64,000 bases of DNA from Hymenobacter sp. YC55 (GTDB taxonomy: Bacteria; Bacteroidota; Bacteroidia; Cytophagales; Hymenobacteraceae). Below, piece after piece: positions 62,002-64,000 of this stretch. The notes under the pieces were generated by a model. The model was not told where the DNA came from. It saw only the letters and a program-made list of their open reading frames with translations, and did not search any database. The stretch is taken from contig NZ_JARNTX010000003.1 of the NCBI RefSeq assembly GCF_029433095.1, forward strand, positions 186,001 through 250,000, read 5' to 3'. Both the position numbers and the translations under genes were made by a program. Positions within the stretch are counted from its first letter, which is position 1; each line of letters opens with the position of its first letter.

Positions 62002-62907
62002 TCAAAGACGCCGAAAAGCGGAGGGCGCGAGGCCGGTTTGCTTTTTAAAAAAGTAATTGAAATGCGCTGGCTCATCGAACCCGAGGCTGTAGCCCACCTC
62101 AGCAATATTCCAATTTGTGTGGCGGAGCAGGCCTTTGGCTTCGCTGCTTAGGCGGGCAGCAATGTGGTCGGTGGTCGTTTTGCCGGTTGTGGCGCGCACG
62201 CAGTAGTTAAGGTGGTTGACGTGCACGGCCAGCTGCCGGGCAAAGTCGCGGGCCGAGCGCAAGGCAAACCGCCGGGTGGGGGACTCAATGGGAAACTGCC
62301 GTTCGAGCAACTCCAAGAACACGCCCGTTAGCCGCGATTTGGCGTCGGGGTGCTGGTAGGCGGTATCAACGGGCCGCAGCTTGAGCGCATAATGGATCAG
62401 CTCGGCGGTGTAGTTGCGCAACAAGTCGTACTTGCGCAGGTAATCGGAATGAAGTTCGGTCAGCATTTTCTCGAACAAGGCGCTGACTTCTTCTTCCTGA
62501 GAAGCTGTGAGAGGATAGGTTGGCAAGCTTCCGGGGCGAAAGAAAGGCTGCTCGGTGAGGTTTATTCCGGCCCGTCCGCGAAAGAACTCTTCGCGAAAAA
62601 TGCAAAAAAAGCCGGTCGTCTCATCGGAGAGCAGTTGCCGGGTGTAGGGCACCTGCGGATTGAAAAACAGCAGGGTTGGGCCGGTGGCCTCCAGGCTTTG
62701 ATTGGCGTAGTGGTAGGCACTGTGGCCACGGCGCAGGAGGGCGATTTTATAGAAGTCCCGGCGGCTAAACTGCACCGGCTCCGTGCTCAGCGTTAGCGAC
62801 TCTTCCAGCCGAAACACGTTAACCTGCCCAAGGTCGGTTGGGCGGGTGTCCGGGGCTTTCTGGAATTGGTGCTGATAAAATTCGAATAGGCTTTCCAGCT
62901 TTGGCAT
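62002..62907 (-). CDS. AraC-family transcriptional regulator
   Basis: A 301-residue protein with an N-terminal cupin-like sensing domain (YKIALLRRGHSAYHYANQSL, LLFFNPQVPYTRQLLSDETT) and a C-terminal double helix-turn-helix (FARQLAVHVNHLNYCVRATT, then NIAEVGYSLGFDEPAHFNYF, FKKQTGLAPSAFRRL). All parts are intact, unlike the remnant at 38.4 kb. The EthD gene on the same strand, 295 bases downstream, is a possible target; those 295 bases hold no other gene that I can support. Confidence 0.92.
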   Translation of the reverse strand: MPKLESLFEFYQHQFQKAPDTRPTDLGQVNVFRLEESLTLSTEPVQFSRRDFYKIALLRRGHSAYHYANQSLEATGPTLLFFNPQVPYTRQLLSDETTGFFCIFREEFFRGRAGINLTEQPFFRPGSLPTYPLTASQEEEVSALFEKMLTELHSDYLRKYDLLRNYTAELIHYALKLRPVDTAYQHPDAKSRLTGVFLELLERQFPIESPTRRFALRSARDFARQLAVHVNHLNYCVRATTGKTTTDHIAARLSSEAKGLLRHTNWNIAEVGYSLGFDEPAHFNYFFKKQTGLAPSAFRRL

Positions 62908-63209
62908 AAAGCAAAAGTATAGAACACACTTTTACTCTTTTGTGGTTGATGGTCTGGTTAAGTTGCTTGTCTTCCGAAGTATAGCCGCTAAGCAAGCGCG
63001 CTGTGCTATGAGTGGCGCGCGGGTAATAATGCTTACTGTTTACAATTTCCAGCTAGTCAGCTTAACGAAGAGCCGAGGATTGTGGAGATAGTAGACCGAA
63101 CCAGCAGCTGGGTCACTAAATGCAAACAACCTTGCAAGCCCGACCAACAATGCTTGCCACTTAGTTGGAACAGCGCGGCCATAGCTGGACAGGCAAGGGA
63201 GCGTAATGC
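62908..63209. other. Gap without a recognised feature
   Basis: Three hundred bases between the AraC gene and the last gene. No protein-like open frame and no strong inverted repeat were seen. It includes the upstream region of the AraC gene, without a clear -7 box. Confidence 0.4.
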
Positions 63210-63986
63210 TTAAAAGGATGCAACGAGTTTTCCTAAGTGCCGCACGGTTTCCTCCCCGTAGCCATGGGCCCGCAACTCATTAAACACAGCAGCAGAAAGT
63301 ATTATTTCCCCAATCAGAAACTTGTTTTCTTCTGTGGTTTGCTCGGAAGCCAACGTCAAATTCGTCCACCCAGAAAGACGGCATCCGGGATGAGCGGTGC
63401 GCTGGAGCATGGCGTTCAGGTTTTGAATGGCTTTGTGATAATGACTGATTAAGTGCTCCAGCATCAGGGCTAGCGTTGAACGCTGATCTTCTGCGGGCAG
63501 CGGTTGTTGCTGATTCAATGCGTACAACAACCGGAATGCTTCGCGCATCTGCTCCAGCGACCACCATGCCGAGGACCAAAGCTGATTGGTTACTCGGCCC
63601 TCCGTGTACCAAGTGCCTACCACTTCACAGAAGGGGCGCACCGAGAGAATGGTGGAACCGGCGTAGCCAGTGTACGCCCAAACGGTGGAAGCGTCTAGGG
63701 GCTTGTCGGCTATTAGACCAGGCCACTGGCAGCGGTGCCGCTCACTCTGTAGACGTGCCAACCAAGCCTCGGCCTGCGCGGGATTGTTGGGGACGGGCAG
63801 TAGCTGCAGTGCAATTAGGCTATACTGCGCGAAAATCAAGGACGCGTGGGTTTGCTGTTGCTTGTCCGCCGTGCGGGCCAACTGATCCAGCCCGTCCATC
63901 AACCCGGCCAACACGGTGTGGCGCATCGTTCGCCGGTCTGTAGGTGACCCCGGGAGTTGATCGAGGGTGGCGCGCACAATTCGCAT
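63210..63986 (-). CDS. Unrecognised helical protein at the window edge
   Basis: A 258-residue, Leu/Gln-rich and mostly helical protein without signal peptide or membrane span. Notable stretches are MDGLDQLARTADKQQQTHAS, TNQLWSSAWWSLEQMREAFR and LMLEHLISHYHKAIQNLNAM. I recognise no family. The ATG at 63986 is 15 bases from the end of the window and the frame stays open beyond it, so the true start may lie outside. It is transcribed on the same strand as the AraC gene. Confidence 0.55.
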   Translation of the reverse strand: MRIVRATLDQLPGSPTDRRTMRHTVLAGLMDGLDQLARTADKQQQTHASLIFAQYSLIALQLLPVPNNPAQAEAWLARLQSERHRCQWPGLIADKPLDASTVWAYTGYAGSTILSVRPFCEVVGTWYTEGRVTNQLWSSAWWSLEQMREAFRLLYALNQQQPLPAEDQRSTLALMLEHLISHYHKAIQNLNAMLQRTAHPGCRLSGWTNLTLASEQTTEENKFLIGEIILSAAVFNELRAHGYGEETVRHLGKLVASF

Positions 63987-64000
63987 GGTCGCCCGCCGCG

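Noticed and set aside
1..64000. tRNA, rRNA or known riboswitch
   Set aside because: No cloverleaf-like sequence, rRNA motif or recognised riboswitch core was seen by eye. A tRNAscan-SE and Infernal run would settle this.

Overview
The window looks like part of a large conjugative plasmid, or a plasmid-derived replicon, from a Hymenobacter-like member of the Bacteroidota (Cytophagales). The evidence is a Bacteroidota-type conjugation set (TraE, F, G, I, J, K, M, N order), a SusC/SusD pair, -7 boxes of the TAnnTTTG type, weak ribosome binding sites, and an iteron origin next to a Rep_3-type initiator. I see no rRNA or tRNA genes, transposases or CRISPR arrays. Species assignment is inference.

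Layout. 0-3 kb: secreted proteins (NTF2-like, a HELGH metalloprotease-like protein, an S41-like protease). 3-5 kb: small membrane proteins, a lipoprotein and one decayed gene. 5-15 kb: the type IV secretion operon on the minus strand. 15.4-20 kb: ParA, a ribbon-helix-helix partner, a histidine kinase and a LytTR response regulator in one tight minus-strand operon, preceded by an AT-rich kilobase full of GATAC/GTATC repeats that may be the centromere. 20.9-29 kb, plus strand: MobC-like protein, relaxase, VirD4-type coupling protein, a DUF4099/DUF3945 protein and a degenerate-Toprim protein. 29.3-31 kb: origin with two blocks of six iterons around an AT-rich stretch, then an initiator carrying an N-terminal AP2-like domain.

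31-50 kb is mostly accessory carbohydrate metabolism: GH43, an NAD-dependent epimerase, GH29 fucosidase, GH3 glucosidase, then a small polysaccharide utilisation locus (GH88, SusC, SusD) with a LacI-type palindrome upstream. Between these lie a cyclase, an HxlR/azoreductase pair, a pirin and two pseudogenes. 49.4-52.5 kb holds a DapA-family lyase and a cupin divergent from a MocR-type regulator.

52.5-57.5 kb is a compact nitric-oxide/heme island: MarR-type regulator with a C-terminal cysteine cluster, Rof-like protein, DUF2024 protein, protoglobin, hexameric tyrosine-coordinated heme protein, a secreted protein, an Rrf2 regulator and flavohemoglobin. Two nearly identical palindromes sit in front of the Rrf2 gene and the flavohemoglobin gene. 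Nitronate monooxygenase, a GNAT acetyltransferase, an aldehyde-dehydrogenase-like protein lacking the usual catalytic cysteine, an EthD protein, an AraC regulator and an unrecognised protein fill the rest.

The most striking non-coding structure is a 59-bp block with an adjoining hairpin, present in inverted orientation at about 15.4 and 24.5 kb. Each copy stands in front of an outer transfer operon, with 5 differences in 59 bases and paired changes in the hairpin stem. It suggests a shared regulatory leader for the two arms of the transfer region.
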